Made by a program: the position numbers and the translations under genes. DNA of 64,000 nucleotides from Oxobacter pfennigii (GTDB lineage: Bacteria > Bacillota > Clostridia > Clostridiales > Oxobacteraceae). This document shows, piece after piece, positions 44,532-54,529 of the stretch; the stretch's first letter is position 1; each line of letters opens with the position of its first letter. The notes below the pieces were generated by a model, which worked only from the letters and a program-made list of their open reading frames with translations, did not search any database and was not told the DNA's origin. Where the stretch lies: assembly GCF_001317355.1 (NCBI RefSeq), contig NZ_LKET01000021.1, forward strand, positions 186,001 to 250,000, in the 5' to 3' direction.

Positions 44532-45266
44532 ATGAAACGACATTTATCAGTATTGATGTTGGCAGCAAGGAGTACGATATACAAGATACTGGGGCTGTTT
44601 ACGGCCATGGCGGCTATTGAAGGCGCGCTGTTCTGGTTTGTGCTGCAAAAAATGCCAAGCGGAGATCCTGTTGGCCTGGAACAGCTGCTACGCCAAAGCC
44701 GGATCGCGCTCGTATGCGGCATATGCTTTCTCCTGCTGTGTGCGCTTCTAAGCATGACCGGCAGTGAGTTTGGCGGAGGTAAGCTGAGATATACCGTGCA
44801 AAGACTGTCTGTCCGGGAGGAAGCCGTCGTCTTTTTGTGGGCAGGCTATAACGCCGTCTGCTTCTTTCTCTTTTGGGCAGTTCAGCTTGTAATAGTCCTG
44901 GTGCTGTGCCGTCTCTATGTAACACAAATGGATACGGCGTATGTGAGCGGCCAGACAATTTTTCTAGCATTTTACCGCAGCAACTTTTTGCACAGTCTGC
45001 TGCCACTGGAGGAGATTAGCAGGTATGTGCGCAACGGCATTCTAATCCTGACCCTCGGTGTCTGTGCATCCTGCTTTTCATTTCGGCAAAGGCGCGGCGA
45101 GAGGGGAAGCGCTGTGGTTGTACTGGCAGTAATCGTTGCCGTGAGCTTTCCAAATGCAATGGGCAGTTTCGGAAGCGATATTTTTCTTTCCCTTGTGGCC
45201 TTATGTATTGCGGCAGGTGCGGTAGCCGGGATTTGGAAGGAGCGTGGCGGTGAGAATGGATCTTGA
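44532..45266 (+). CDS. ABC exporter membrane protein (first of the cassette)
   Basis: The 244-residue hydrophobic protein has about six membrane segments (for example IALVCGICFLLLCALLSM and VVVLAVIVAVSFPNAMG). It has no motif that I can tie to a specific family. Its place between the YtrA-type regulator and the ABC ATPase suggests a transmembrane subunit. GAGGAG lies 8 bases before this ATG; an ATG two codons earlier is too close to it. Confidence 0.72.
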   Translation: MKRHLSVLMLAARSTIYKILGLFTAMAAIEGALFWFVLQKMPSGDPVGLEQLLRQSRIALVCGICFLLLCALLSMTGSEFGGGKLRYTVQRLSVREEAVVFLWAGYNAVCFFLFWAVQLVIVLVLCRLYVTQMDTAYVSGQTIFLAFYRSNFLHSLLPLEEISRYVRNGILILTLGVCASCFSFRQRRGERGSAVVVLAVIVAVSFPNAMGSFGSDIFLSLVALCIAAGAVAGIWKERGGENGS

Positions 45267-45774
45267 GCGTAAGTTTGAACGCTATGTGCCGCCGGGTGCC
45301 AACGTCCGTCAGGAACTTAAATGGTTCGCCTGGGGCGGTGCTGTGAGCCTTTTGTACAGCTTCGGATTCCTAATCCGTTATTTAAATGATTATAGTTCGC
45401 TGTTCTTATGGGATGGCTCATTACGGGTGCTCGATATCTCCGCAACAATGCCGGATTTTATAGAAGTACTTGGCAGCAGTCTCATTGGCTTTCTGATTCT
45501 GGAACTGTGTATGTCGGCGGTCATTATTTATCATTATGCCTATCACTATCAGGGCAGTAAAAGCATTTACCTGATGAAGCGGCTGCCCAGCCGCTTTGAA
45601 CTGCATAGGCGATGTGTTACCCTGCCTGTGCTGGCTGTGACAGCCAGCCTGTGCGCGGCGTTAATGCTGCTGCTTATTTACTTTGCAATCTACATGGCTT
45701 TTACGCCGAAGGCCTGCCTGACGCCGCATCAGTGGCAAAAAATATGGAGTGTTTTATTGGGGGTAGCGATATGA
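45250..45774 (+). CDS. ABC exporter membrane protein (second of the cassette)
   Basis: The 174-residue protein has about four membrane helices (AVSLLYSFGFLIRY; LIGFLILELCMSAVIIY; VTASLCAALMLLLIYFAIY) with the segment SKSIYLMKRLPSRFELHRR between them. The GTG at 45250 is chosen because AAGGAG lies 7 bases before it; an ATG at 45256 is possible. It overlaps the previous gene by 17 bases and the next by an ATGA, so the three are translationally coupled. Confidence 0.7.
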   Translation: MRMDLERKFERYVPPGANVRQELKWFAWGGAVSLLYSFGFLIRYLNDYSSLFLWDGSLRVLDISATMPDFIEVLGSSLIGFLILELCMSAVIIYHYAYHYQGSKSIYLMKRLPSRFELHRRCVTLPVLAVTASLCAALMLLLIYFAIYMAFTPKACLTPHQWQKIWSVLLGVAI

Positions 45775-46502
45775 TGGAGATAAAAAATGTGAGCAAATCC
45801 TACGGCGGCAAGCGGGCGCTGGATAATGTGAGCCTGACTTTGCCACAAGGTCAAATCGTTGGGCTGTTCGGCGAAAACGGCGCTGGAAAGACCACACTGA
45901 TGAAATGCATCCTTGGTTTCCTGCGCTTTTCCGGTGAGATTACGCTGGACGGAGCGGCTGTCACCCGCAAGAATATTTCAAGGCTCTCCTTTGCCACCAG
46001 TGAACATTCCTTCTTTCCAAACCTTACCGCCACGGCGCACAAAGAGTTTTATGGGCTGCACTTCCCTAGGTTCAGTGAAAAGCGCTTTAACGGTCTGCTG
46101 GAGTTTTTTGATTTGCCAAAATACAAGGCGCTGCGGCAATTTTCTACCGGTCAAAAGAACCAGTTGGAGGTTATTTTGTCCTTGTGCCAGGGTGCGGAGT
46201 ATATACTGATGGATGAGCCTTTCGCCGGAAACGACGTATTCAACCGTGAGGACTTTTATAAGGTGCTGCTGGGAATTCTGGGGCCTACGGAAACCATATT
46301 CCTGTCCACTCACCTTATAGAAGAAGTGGAGAGCTTCATCGGCCGGGCGGTACTCATCCGCCGGGGCAAAATCGTCGGGGACGTGTCCATGCTGGAGCTT
46401 GAGGAATCGGGCAGGAGACTGATGGACTATGTCAAGGAAACCTATCACTACAAGGCCGATCGGGTCAGCAAGGCACTGTCTGACCTGACGGACGAAGAAT
46501 GA
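45771..46502 (+). CDS. ABC exporter ATP-binding protein
   Basis: The 243-residue ATPase has Walker A (GENGAGKTT), a shortened Q-loop region, signature STGQKNQLEV in place of LSGGQ, Walker B (YILMDEPFAG) and H-loop (LSTHLIEE). It resembles the YtrB/BcrA group. The start at 45771 overlaps the previous stop codon (ATGA). A longer frame from 45612 lies inside the preceding gene and is not real. Confidence 0.9.
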   Translation: MMEIKNVSKSYGGKRALDNVSLTLPQGQIVGLFGENGAGKTTLMKCILGFLRFSGEITLDGAAVTRKNISRLSFATSEHSFFPNLTATAHKEFYGLHFPRFSEKRFNGLLEFFDLPKYKALRQFSTGQKNQLEVILSLCQGAEYILMDEPFAGNDVFNREDFYKVLLGILGPTETIFLSTHLIEEVESFIGRAVLIRRGKIVGDVSMLELEESGRRLMDYVKETYHYKADRVSKALSDLTDEE

Positions 46503-46514
46503 AAGGGGTGCGCC

Positions 46515-47885
46515 ATGCGTAAGAGCTTAATAGTAACCATTCTGCTGCTGGTTCTCGCTGCCGGTTCCCTATACTATGCACACGACTTGGTGGATGAGAG
46601 AAAGGACAAAGCTACCATCGAGGAAACGGTTTTGTATGGTGACAAATCAGTAGCGGATGGGATTACGGCCGATATCCGTACCCACTGCGACTATCGGCTG
46701 TTCTGGGACACCCGCTATACCGTCGGTGAAAATCCAGAGATCAGCACTGATTTTACTTTCTCACAAACAAAGATTTATACAAGCCGCACTATTTCATACC
46801 ACGGTATTTATTTTGACAGTACGTTTGGTGACTACGGCCTCAGCACTACAGGCAGCATTGACATGGCGGACCAATCCGCACTGGCTAAGGATGTGGCCAG
46901 CCGTACCGAGCCCGGTGAGGAACGTACAGAGAGGGTATATATCAAGGATTATTTTGATTTTTATCCGATAATAGTAAACTTTGATACACCGTTTATTGGT
47001 TTTGCCGTCAACGAGGAGACGCTGGCGATTTTCGCGGACTATTTCCGTATCCCTGTCCACCCGGAGCATAGAGTAGAAATAAGCATTGAAAAAGACAGCG
47101 CCGGCAAGATCTTCAGCATTGGCACGTCAACTATTAAGGACGGCAGTGTTGACCTTAAAGCTGAAGGCGTTGTAACCGATGACAGCTGCTTTTTTACTCT
47201 CTCCTTCCGAACAGAAGACGGGAAGCTGCTGGATACCAGCCACATCCCGGGCGGTTACGGGATCTACTATTTCCCGCTGCACAATGAGGACGGTAATGAT
47301 GGAATCCTGACGGCGGATGAGCTTCAAATGGTGTTTCGGATAGATTCAGAGCGGGCCGAAGTCGTATCCCTCCAAACAAACGCGCAAAAAAACAGGCTTC
47401 TTCTTGTTACAATTGAAAACGGAGCTTATATGCTGACGGTAATTGACGCAGAAACAATGAAGCAGCTTCAAAAGCTTGAAATATTGAAGGCCGTTGAAGG
47501 CTCAGTGTTTAGAAACCTCTATATTTATGATGATTTTATCGTTCCAGCCGTTAACGACGGCAGATTTGCGCTGCTTGCGCCAGATGGGTCAGGCAATTAC
47601 GAAGTTCGGTTCACGGCGCAATTTAACGAATATGAGGAACTTGGTTACATTTTCTCCAACGAAGTCAGTATGGATTATAACGGGGAAGAGCTAGCAGTCT
47701 CAGCATTTCAGGACGGGTGGAATGCATCCCGGAAGAATAACAGCTTCTACCTTGCCATTTATGATCGTACAGGCCTGACTTACGTTGGAAATTATGAGCA
47801 TAGCCTTGACAAAAGTTTTGCGGATAACGTACCTGCCTGCATACCAGTAAACAAGGATCCTCTAATTGTAACGTGGAGTGATTGA
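46515..47885 (+). CDS. Exported or membrane-anchored protein of the ABC cassette, unknown function
   Basis: The 456-residue protein has an N-terminal membrane anchor or signal segment (SLIVTILLLVLAAGSLYYA). The rest is hydrophilic, with beta-rich sections such as RLLLVTIENGAYMLTVIDAET that suggest propeller-like blades. It has no catalytic motif that I recognise. It is the last gene of the GntR-ABC operon, and such operons often end with a large extracellular protein of unknown role. GGGGTG precedes the ATG. Confidence 0.7.
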   Translation: MRKSLIVTILLLVLAAGSLYYAHDLVDERKDKATIEETVLYGDKSVADGITADIRTHCDYRLFWDTRYTVGENPEISTDFTFSQTKIYTSRTISYHGIYFDSTFGDYGLSTTGSIDMADQSALAKDVASRTEPGEERTERVYIKDYFDFYPIIVNFDTPFIGFAVNEETLAIFADYFRIPVHPEHRVEISIEKDSAGKIFSIGTSTIKDGSVDLKAEGVVTDDSCFFTLSFRTEDGKLLDTSHIPGGYGIYYFPLHNEDGNDGILTADELQMVFRIDSERAEVVSLQTNAQKNRLLLVTIENGAYMLTVIDAETMKQLQKLEILKAVEGSVFRNLYIYDDFIVPAVNDGRFALLAPDGSGNYEVRFTAQFNEYEELGYIFSNEVSMDYNGEELAVSAFQDGWNASRKNNSFYLAIYDRTGLTYVGNYEHSLDKSFADNVPACIPVNKDPLIVTWSD

Positions 47886-48018
47886 ATTTACCGGGCAGCA
47901 ATTTACGGAACTTCATTACAGTTGTTTTCACCTAATAATTTAAAGGAGCTGATAGAAGGAATTACTGTTATTTTTATGATATATGCATAATCATCCTGAA
48001 GTTGATTTATGTGTGAAA

Positions 48019-48052
48019 AGAAGCGTCATCCCTTGCGGGACGCCTCTTTTTT
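48019..48052 (+). terminator. Terminator after the ABC cassette
   Basis: A GC-rich hairpin (GCGT..CCC / GGGACGC) is followed by six T. It lies 130 bases beyond the last gene and marks the right edge of the GC-rich cassette. Confidence 0.7.
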
Positions 48053-48118
48053 GCTTTTCCGTATCGGTTTGGTGTATGGCCAAGTTTCCTTATTGAAGCG
48101 TGCCTTTAGGAGGCCTTT

Positions 48119-49054
48119 TTATTGCTGGTGCTTTTTTTCTCTGATTATATACAGAGCAAATATGACTAAGGATATTCCGGCAATTTTAAAAACAGTAACA
48201 GGCTCATTATAAAGAATAATGCCAAGAAGAGCGGCAACTACAGGCTCTAAGGTCGCAATTATTGAAGCATTTCCTGTTTCTAAATTAGATAAGCCTTTTG
48301 TATATAATAAGAAAGGCATTACCGTACCGGCCATGCTCAATAAGATTGCATAAATTATGGCATTTATGTCTGAAAACAGAATGAACATTTCTTTGATGTC
48401 AGTTATGGGGACCAAGCCTATGGATGCAAATATAAAGGTATAACAAGTGACAGTAAGTGAATGATATTTTTCAAGGGCATACCTTCCGAATATGCTGTAA
48501 AGTGCGTATCCAAAGCCTGCACCTAATCCGGCAAGGATACCTGTAATGGTAAATTGCTGACCTGTTCCCTGTACAAAGACTGTAACTAATAAACATCCTA
48601 TGAAAGTCAAAACCAAAGACAGTATCTTATTCTGAGTCATCTTCTCTTTGAATAAAATTGAAGAGAGAACCATTATTATAGTTGGTGCGGTATATAAAAG
48701 TATGGCTGCAGCTGCTATGGAAGTTTTATTTACGGCTATAAAATAGCACCAGTTGAAAAATACAAAGCTTAATATTCCCGTACCTATGAAATAAATAAAA
48801 TGGCGGGGCTTGATTTTGAAAAGATTTTTATCTTTTATGAGCAGAAACAAGCTTAAAGCAACACAAGCCCCCATAGCCCTGATAAAAACTATCTGTAAAT
48901 TATCAAAGCCTGATTCACCAAGCTTTTTGCCCAATATGCCAACGGTGCCCCACAATATTGCGGCAATAATTATATAAAAATAGGACATCCTTTTTATTTG
49001 TAAATTTTTATAAGTATTATCCTGTGATTTTTTAAGTGAATCCGTGCCAATCAT
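48119..49054 (-). CDS. DMT-superfamily (EamA) transporter
   Basis: The 311-residue protein has ten predicted membrane segments in two EamA repeats (AAILWGTVGILGKKL and LAGLGAGFGYALYSIFGRY). It ends with VFALYIIREKKHQQ. Members often export amino acids or other metabolites. GGAGAG precedes the ATG. It is divergent from the isoleucine/leucine operon, so export of an amino acid is possible but not shown. Confidence 0.87.
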   Translation of the reverse strand: MIGTDSLKKSQDNTYKNLQIKRMSYFYIIIAAILWGTVGILGKKLGESGFDNLQIVFIRAMGACVALSLFLLIKDKNLFKIKPRHFIYFIGTGILSFVFFNWCYFIAVNKTSIAAAAILLYTAPTIIMVLSSILFKEKMTQNKILSLVLTFIGCLLVTVFVQGTGQQFTITGILAGLGAGFGYALYSIFGRYALEKYHSLTVTCYTFIFASIGLVPITDIKEMFILFSDINAIIYAILLSMAGTVMPFLLYTKGLSNLETGNASIIATLEPVVAALLGIILYNEPVTVFKIAGISLVIFALYIIREKKHQQ

Positions 49055-49214
49055 TGCTGCTCTCCATTATAATATCAAGAATAAAGAACCTTTCAAAATA
49101 ACTGGTTAAGTTGTCTGATTTCACTATATTATTATTTAATATAAATGTAAACATGTTTCCATTAAGAGCTGCTTAGGCATTGAAATGAGTGAATTGTTTG
49201 AATAGTTTTAAAAG

Positions 49215-49243
49215 TTGACAATAATCTTCACGAGTGATATCAT
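49215..49243 (+). promoter_or_regulatory. Candidate promoter of the cimA-leu operon
   Basis: TTGACA (49215-49220) and TATCAT (49238-49243) are 17 bases apart and lie about 90 bases before the T-box leader. Confidence 0.6.
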
Positions 49244-49329
49244 AACCAATAACAAATGATGCTTATTGCAAAGATTGCACTAAGTCATTTAAAGGACTGC
49301 TGATAATTTAATCATTATAACGTTTAAAT

Positions 49330-49584
49330 GTTATGACGGATACAAAACTATCTGATATCAGTTACAGAGAGCCGGTGGCTGCTGAAAACCGGTACTGACT
49401 GGATAGCAATGATCAATCCCGAGCATAAGGGCTGAATTTATCCAGTAAGCCTTTGCGGCTGGCATACGTTAATATGCCGGGGTTTGTTAGAACCTATCAA
49501 TAAGGTCACTTTTTCAAGTGATGAAATAGAGTGGTACCACGTTAAACAAGCGTCTCTATATACGGAAGTATATAGAGATTTTTT
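49330..49584 (+). promoter_or_regulatory. T-box leader with terminator, probable isoleucine specifier
   Basis: The leader has the T-box order: AGAGAG (49365-49370), a distal arm CCGGTggctgctgaaaACCGG, a triplet ATC at 49412-49414 followed by AATCCCGAGC, the tRNA-end-binding T-box AGAGTGGTACCACG (49528-49541), and a terminator TCTCTATA / TATAGAGA with a T-run (49553-49584). ATC lies where the specifier codon is expected, which would make this an isoleucine T-box and agrees with cimA downstream. Uncharged tRNA would prevent termination and turn the operon on. Confidence 0.85.
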
Positions 49585-49706
49585 ATATCTTTATAATAAT
49601 TCTATGATGTGTTTATTGTAAGGCAGTAAAATATTGCGGAATGCCTTACAAATGAGTACAAAGAAAAATTTATTTTTAGGGAGTGGTTCTTCATGGGGAT
49701 TACAAA

Positions 49707-51275
49707 ATGGTAAAGAAAATCTGTATTTATGATTCAACACTGAGAGATGGAGCTCAGGGCGAAGGCATCTCCTTCACTGTGGCAGATAAACTTAAAATAA
49801 CAGCAAAGTTAGATGGGCTGGGAGTAGATTATATTGAAGCCGGAAATCCGGGTTCAAATCCAAAGGATATTGAATTTTTCCAGAGATTGAAGGAATTAAA
49901 GCTTAAAAACGCTAAGCTTACTGCCTTTGGGAGTACCAGAAGGGCAAACGTCGAAGTTGATAAGGATGCTAATATAATGTCCCTTTTATCAGCCGAGACA
50001 CCTTCCGTTGCTATATTCGGGAAGAGCTGGGATTTTCATGTGACAGATATTATAAGGACAACATTAGAAGAAAATCTTTGTATGATAAGAGATACCGTAA
50101 GATATATGAAGCATAAGGATAAGGAAGTAATTTATGATGCCGAGCATTTCTTTGACGGCTATAAAGCAAACCCTTCCTATGCCATAGATACTCTAGAGGC
50201 GGCCCTTCAATCGGGAGCCGATTGGATCACGCTTTGCGATACCAACGGCGGGACTTTGCCTAATGAAATCAGAGATATAGTAAAAAAAGTCATAGGTGAA
50301 ATCAATGCACCTATAGGTATACACTGCCACAACGACGGTGGTATGGCCGTTGCTAATTCCATTATGGCGGTAATAGGGGGTGTAACTCAGGTTCAGGGAA
50401 CGATGAACGGTTATGGGGAGCGCTGCGGGAATGCGGATTTATGCACCATAATACCTAACCTTGAAATCAAGCTAAAGTACAGATGCCTGCCTGAAGGGGC
50501 TTTAAAGGAATTGACAGCCGCATCCCGTTTTATAAGCGAGCTTGCCAATATGACCCACTATTCGGGAGCGCCTTTTGTAGGACACAGCGCTTTCGCCCAT
50601 AAAGGGGGCATGCATATAGACGGAGTATCTAAAAACCCCCATTCCTTTGAGCATATTCCTCCAGAACTGGTGGGAAACAGCAGGAGATTTTTGATGTCGG
50701 AGGTGTCCGGGAGAAGTACTGTGTTGACCAGTATACAAAAAGTGGATCCTGCAATTACCAAGGATTCAGAAGAAACTTACAACATAATAGCAGAGTTAAA
50801 AAGACTGGAGCATGAAGGTTATCAGTTTGAAGGGGCGGAAAGTTCCTTTGAGCTTGTTATACGCCGGGCTTTAGGCAGATATAAAAAGCTGTTCGAGGTC
50901 AGCGATTTCAAGGTTATATCAGACGAACCCTGGTCAAACGGAAACAGTGCTACTGCAATAATAAAAATATGGGTTAACGGGGTACAAGAGTTAACTGCAT
51001 CAGAAGGCGATGGTCCGGTAAATGCACTGGATATTGCACTAAGAAAAGCCCTTACGGTATTTTATCCTCAGCTTAATAAAATGAGGCTTGTGGATTACAA
51101 GGTAAGGGTTTTGGACACAACGACTGCCACCGCGGCAAAAGTGCGTGTTCATATTGAATCAACAGACGGTGAAAGGTCATGGGGGACTGTGGGAGTATCC
51201 ACTAATATACTGGAAGCCAGCTGGATAGCCCTTGTTGATTCAATAGAATATATGCTTATAAAATATATGGATTAA
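49707..51275 (+). CDS. cimA: (R)-citramalate synthase
   Basis: The enzyme condenses pyruvate and acetyl-CoA to citramalate, the first step of the threonine-independent route to 2-oxobutyrate and isoleucine. The 522-residue protein has the HMGL-like barrel (YDSTLRDGAQGEGISF; GIHCHNDGGMAVANS with metal-binding His residues) and a C-terminal LeuA-type allosteric domain. FGKSWDFHV and the whole N-terminal half follow the CimA branch rather than LeuA. The start at 49707 is favoured by GGGGA 7 bases upstream; a GTG eight codons earlier is possible. It heads the cimA-leuCDB operon behind a T-box. Confidence 0.9.
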   Translation: MVKKICIYDSTLRDGAQGEGISFTVADKLKITAKLDGLGVDYIEAGNPGSNPKDIEFFQRLKELKLKNAKLTAFGSTRRANVEVDKDANIMSLLSAETPSVAIFGKSWDFHVTDIIRTTLEENLCMIRDTVRYMKHKDKEVIYDAEHFFDGYKANPSYAIDTLEAALQSGADWITLCDTNGGTLPNEIRDIVKKVIGEINAPIGIHCHNDGGMAVANSIMAVIGGVTQVQGTMNGYGERCGNADLCTIIPNLEIKLKYRCLPEGALKELTAASRFISELANMTHYSGAPFVGHSAFAHKGGMHIDGVSKNPHSFEHIPPELVGNSRRFLMSEVSGRSTVLTSIQKVDPAITKDSEETYNIIAELKRLEHEGYQFEGAESSFELVIRRALGRYKKLFEVSDFKVISDEPWSNGNSATAIIKIWVNGVQELTASEGDGPVNALDIALRKALTVFYPQLNKMRLVDYKVRVLDTTTATAAKVRVHIESTDGERSWGTVGVSTNILEASWIALVDSIEYMLIKYMD

Positions 51276-51309
51276 CAAAATTAAATTTTAATAAGGAGGA
51301 TATATAAAA

Positions 51310-52572
51310 ATGCCGATGACAATGACTCAAAAAATACTGGCTGACCACGCAGGGCTTAACAGCGTAGAAGCCGGACAGCTTATCAAAGTAAAATTGGATC
51401 TGGTTTTAGGGAATGATGTTACATCACCCGTTGCAATCAAAGAATTTGAAAAAATAGGGGTAAAGGATGTATTTAATAAGGAAAAAATAGCCCTGGTGCC
51501 GGACCATTTTACACCTAATAAGGATATACAATCTGCCGAGCAAAATAAGATCATGAGAAATTTTGCCCGTTCCATGGGTATTGTAAATTATTTTGAAGTA
51601 GGCCAGATGGGTATAGAGCATGCTCTTCTTCCTGAAAAAGGCCTAGTAGTTCCGGGAGATGTGGTAATAGGAGCCGATTCCCATACCTGCACATACGGGG
51701 CTTTAGGTGCATTTTCAACAGGAATAGGCAGTACAGATATGGCAGCAGGTATGGCAACAGGAGAGGCCTGGTTTAAAGTGCCCGAAGCCATAAAATTTGT
51801 CCTTAAGAATAAGCCGGCCAGATTTGTAAGCGGAAAAGATATAATACTTCATATAATAGGTATGATTGGCGTGGACGGAGCTCTTTACAAGTCTATGGAA
51901 TTTACCGGTGACGGAGTAGGTTATCTAAATATGGATGACCGTTTTACAGTTGCCAACATGGCAATTGAAGCAGGAGCCAAAAACGGAATATTTGAGGTAG
52001 ATGAACTAACCCTTGAATATGTGAAAGAACACTCTAAAAAGCCGTATAAGATCTTCAAAGCCGATGAGGATGCTTCCTATTCACAGGTCATTGAAATAGA
52101 TTTGTCGTCATTAAAGCCGGTAGTTTCCTTCCCTCACCTACCTGAAAACACCAGGACCATCGATAAGGTCGGTGATGTGAAAATAGACCAGGTTGTTATA
52201 GGTTCATGTACTAACGGAAGAATTAGCGATTTAAGAGCAGCAGCTTCCATATTAAAGGGCAGGAAGGTATCCCCTGATGTAAGGGTTATAATTTTCCCTG
52301 CTACACAGAAGATTTATATGCAGGCTATAAAAGAAGGCCTAGTTGAAATATTCATAGAGGCCGGCGCGGCGGTAAGCACTCCTACCTGCGGACCCTGCCT
52401 TGGAGGACACATGGGCATACTTGCCAAAGGGGAGAGGGCCGTTGCTACAACAAACCGTAATTTCGTAGGAAGAATGGGGCATCCTGAAAGCGAAGTATAC
52501 CTTGCAAGTCCTGTAGTTGCTGCTGCTTCAGCCATTACGGGAAAAATTTCTTCACCGGAGGAGGTACTTTAA
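51310..52572 (+). CDS. leuC: Isopropylmalate/citramalate isomerase large subunit
   Basis: The 420-residue aconitase-family subunit carries a [4Fe-4S] cluster (Cys in [14 protein letters not shown] and [11 protein letters not shown]). [23 protein letters not shown] is the family signature. It isomerises isopropylmalate and, in the citramalate route, citramalate to methylmalate. AAGGAGG precedes the ATG. Confidence 0.95.
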   Translation: MPMTMTQKILADHAGLNSVEAGQLIKVKLDLVLGNDVTSPVAIKEFEKIGVKDVFNKEKIALVPDHFTPNKDIQSAEQNKIMRNFARSMGIVNYFEVGQMGIEHALLPEKGLVVPGDVVIGADSHTCTYGALGAFSTGIGSTDMAAGMATGEAWFKVPEAIKFVLKNKPARFVSGKDIILHIIGMIGVDGALYKSMEFTGDGVGYLNMDDRFTVANMAIEAGAKNGIFEVDELTLEYVKEHSKKPYKIFKADEDASYSQVIEIDLSSLKPVVSFPHLPENTRTIDKVGDVKIDQVVIGSCTNGRISDLRAAASILKGRKVSPDVRVIIFPATQKIYMQAIKEGLVEIFIEAGAAVSTPTCGPCLGGHMGILAKGERAVATTNRNFVGRMGHPESEVYLASPVVAAASAITGKISSPEEVL

Positions 52573-53064
52573 ATGATAAAAGGAAACGTTATTAAATACG
52601 GAGATAATATAGATACAGACGTAATTATACCTGCACGTTATCTTAATTCTTCCGACCCTGCCTTCCTTGCAAGCCACTGCATGGAAGACATTGATACAAG
52701 CTTTGTTAAAAGGGTTAAAAAAGGAGACATAATGGTAGGAGGCAAGAATTTTGGATGCGGCTCTTCAAGAGAGCATGCGCCTATTGCCCTTAAGGCTGCA
52801 GGAATAGACTTTGTTGTTGCTGCTTCCTTCGCCAGGATTTTTTACCGCAATGCCATAAACACAGGCTTGGGTATAATAGAATGTCCCGAGGCAATTTCTG
52901 AAATAAATGAAGGGGACCAACTTGAAATCGATGTTTTGAAGGGTGTAATAAAAAATTTGACCCAGAACAAGGAATACAGCATAGCTCCATTCCCTCCTTT
53001 CATACAGGAGATTATAGCTAAAGACGGACTTATAAATTATATTAAAGAAGGGGTGCAGGGCTGA
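52573..53064 (+). CDS. leuD: Isopropylmalate/citramalate isomerase small subunit
   Basis: The 163-residue swivelling-domain subunit has the signature [19 protein letters not shown] and [14 protein letters not shown]. It begins directly after the leuC stop codon and forms a heterodimer with LeuC. Confidence 0.95.
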   Translation: MIKGNVIKYGDNIDTDVIIPARYLNSSDPAFLASHCMEDIDTSFVKRVKKGDIMVGGKNFGCGSSREHAPIALKAAGIDFVVAASFARIFYRNAINTGLGIIECPEAISEINEGDQLEIDVLKGVIKNLTQNKEYSIAPFPPFIQEIIAKDGLINYIKEGVQG

Positions 53065-54131
53065 TGAAAATAGCGTTGATACCCGGCGACGGAATCGGTC
53101 CTGAGGTCACATATGAATCCAGGAGAGTATTAAATGCCATAGGTGAAAAATTCGGCCATAGCTTTTCCTTTACGGAGGTTCCGGCAGGCGGTAATGCCAT
53201 AGATTCTTTCGGACATCCATTGCCCCAAGAATCTCTTGATGAGTGTAAAAAAAGTGACGCGGTGCTGTTAGGCGCCGTAGGCGGTCCCAAATGGGATGAC
53301 CTCCCCGGTGAGCTAAGGCCGGAGCAGGCTCTTTTAGGCTTGAGAAAGGGATTGGGTGTATTTGCAAACCTTCGCCCGGCGGTATTGTTTTCCCAGCTTA
53401 AGGGAGCATCTGCGCTGAAAGAAGAAATAATAGGCGATGGTATTGACATACTCGTAGTAAGGGAACTTACGGGAGGAATATATTTCGGGCCTAAAACCTT
53501 AAAGGAGGTTCCAGGCGGATATGAGGCGACGGACACAGAAGTTTACAATACCGGTGAGATAAAACGCATAGCCCGCGTTGCATTTAATGCGGCTATGAAG
53601 AGAAATAAAAGATTATGCTCTGTAGATAAGGCCAATATACTTGAAAGCTCCAGGCTATGGAGAAAGGTTGTTATAGAAGTTGCCAAAGAATATCCGGAAG
53701 TTGAGCTTTCACACATGTATGTGGACAATTGTGCAATGCAGCTTATAAGGTATCCAAGGCAGTTTGATGTAATAGTGACATCCAACATGTTCGGAGACAT
53801 ATTGAGCGACGAGGCATCCATGCTGACAGGGTCCTTAGGAATGCTGCCTTCCGCATCCTTAGGAAGCAGCACATTAGGACTTTACGAGCCCATACACGGT
53901 ACAGCTCCTGATATTGCAGGACAAAATAAAGCCAATCCTTTGGCTTCCATTTTATCAACAGCAATGATGCTTCGCTACAGCTTCAACCTTGAAAAGGAAG
54001 CACAGCTTATAGAAGATGCCGTCCGCGGTGTATTAGAAGACGGCTATCGTACCGGAGATATAATGGAGACGGGCAAAAAGCTTGTGGGCACCAAGGAAAT
54101 GGGAGACCTGGTCATAGCTAAATTAGGATAA
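53064..54131 (+). CDS. leuB: 3-isopropylmalate/methylmalate dehydrogenase
   Basis: The 355-residue NAD-dependent beta-decarboxylating dehydrogenase has [11 protein letters not shown] at the N-terminus, [43 protein letters not shown] and the NAD-binding GSAPDIAG-like segment [15 protein letters not shown]. It oxidises isopropylmalate in leucine synthesis and methylmalate to 2-oxobutyrate in the citramalate route. Its ATG overlaps the leuD stop codon. Confidence 0.95.
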   Translation: MKIALIPGDGIGPEVTYESRRVLNAIGEKFGHSFSFTEVPAGGNAIDSFGHPLPQESLDECKKSDAVLLGAVGGPKWDDLPGELRPEQALLGLRKGLGVFANLRPAVLFSQLKGASALKEEIIGDGIDILVVRELTGGIYFGPKTLKEVPGGYEATDTEVYNTGEIKRIARVAFNAAMKRNKRLCSVDKANILESSRLWRKVVIEVAKEYPEVELSHMYVDNCAMQLIRYPRQFDVIVTSNMFGDILSDEASMLTGSLGMLPSASLGSSTLGLYEPIHGTAPDIAGQNKANPLASILSTAMMLRYSFNLEKEAQLIEDAVRGVLEDGYRTGDIMETGKKLVGTKEMGDLVIAKLG

Positions 54132-54529
54132 TAGATGCGTTAAATTACCAACTGGTACATTTTGCATAGCAAATGAAGCGTATATGCTATTTCAATATGA
54201 TGAGGGGAACATTGCAAAATTACTGTAAAAGCTGTTAACGGGACTTTGGAAAGCTTCACCATTGTTTAAGCGTAAGCGAGTTATGGTGATAAATTGAGGA
54301 CATTCCTTAACAAAGAGAGCCTCCCCAAACCTTAAAGAATTGAGTTTACAGATTCTAAGTCATGGGGAGTGAAATGAATCATATTGAAAATAGCAGGAGG
54401 CAGAAAAGCATCAATGTTTTAAAATACATTGATGCTTTTTTGATGGGTGTACATGCTGATGTATAAGCAGTGGAAGCTTTGGAAAATAATACTCAGAGGA
54501 AAGTATTATTTTTAGGGAGCAGGAAAAGC
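54132..54529. other. Intergenic region with secondary structure and a terminator
   Basis: About 400 bases follow leuB without a gene. They include a long-range pairing CTCCCC (54321-54326) / GGGGAG (54364-54369) with inner AAAC/GTTT, and a strong terminator at 54405-54442. The distance from leuB to the terminator is long for a simple 3' end, so it could hold a structured RNA. I match it to no known riboswitch. Confidence 0.45.
54405..54442 (+). terminator. Intrinsic terminator
   Basis: The stem AAAAGCATCAATGT / ACATTGATGCTTTT is followed by six T. It ends the leu transcript or an RNA in the gap before it. Confidence 0.8.

Noticed and set aside
45612-45770. N-terminal extension of the cassette ABC ATPase
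   Set aside because: It overlaps the preceding membrane protein in another frame; the ATGA overlap at 45771 is the natural start.
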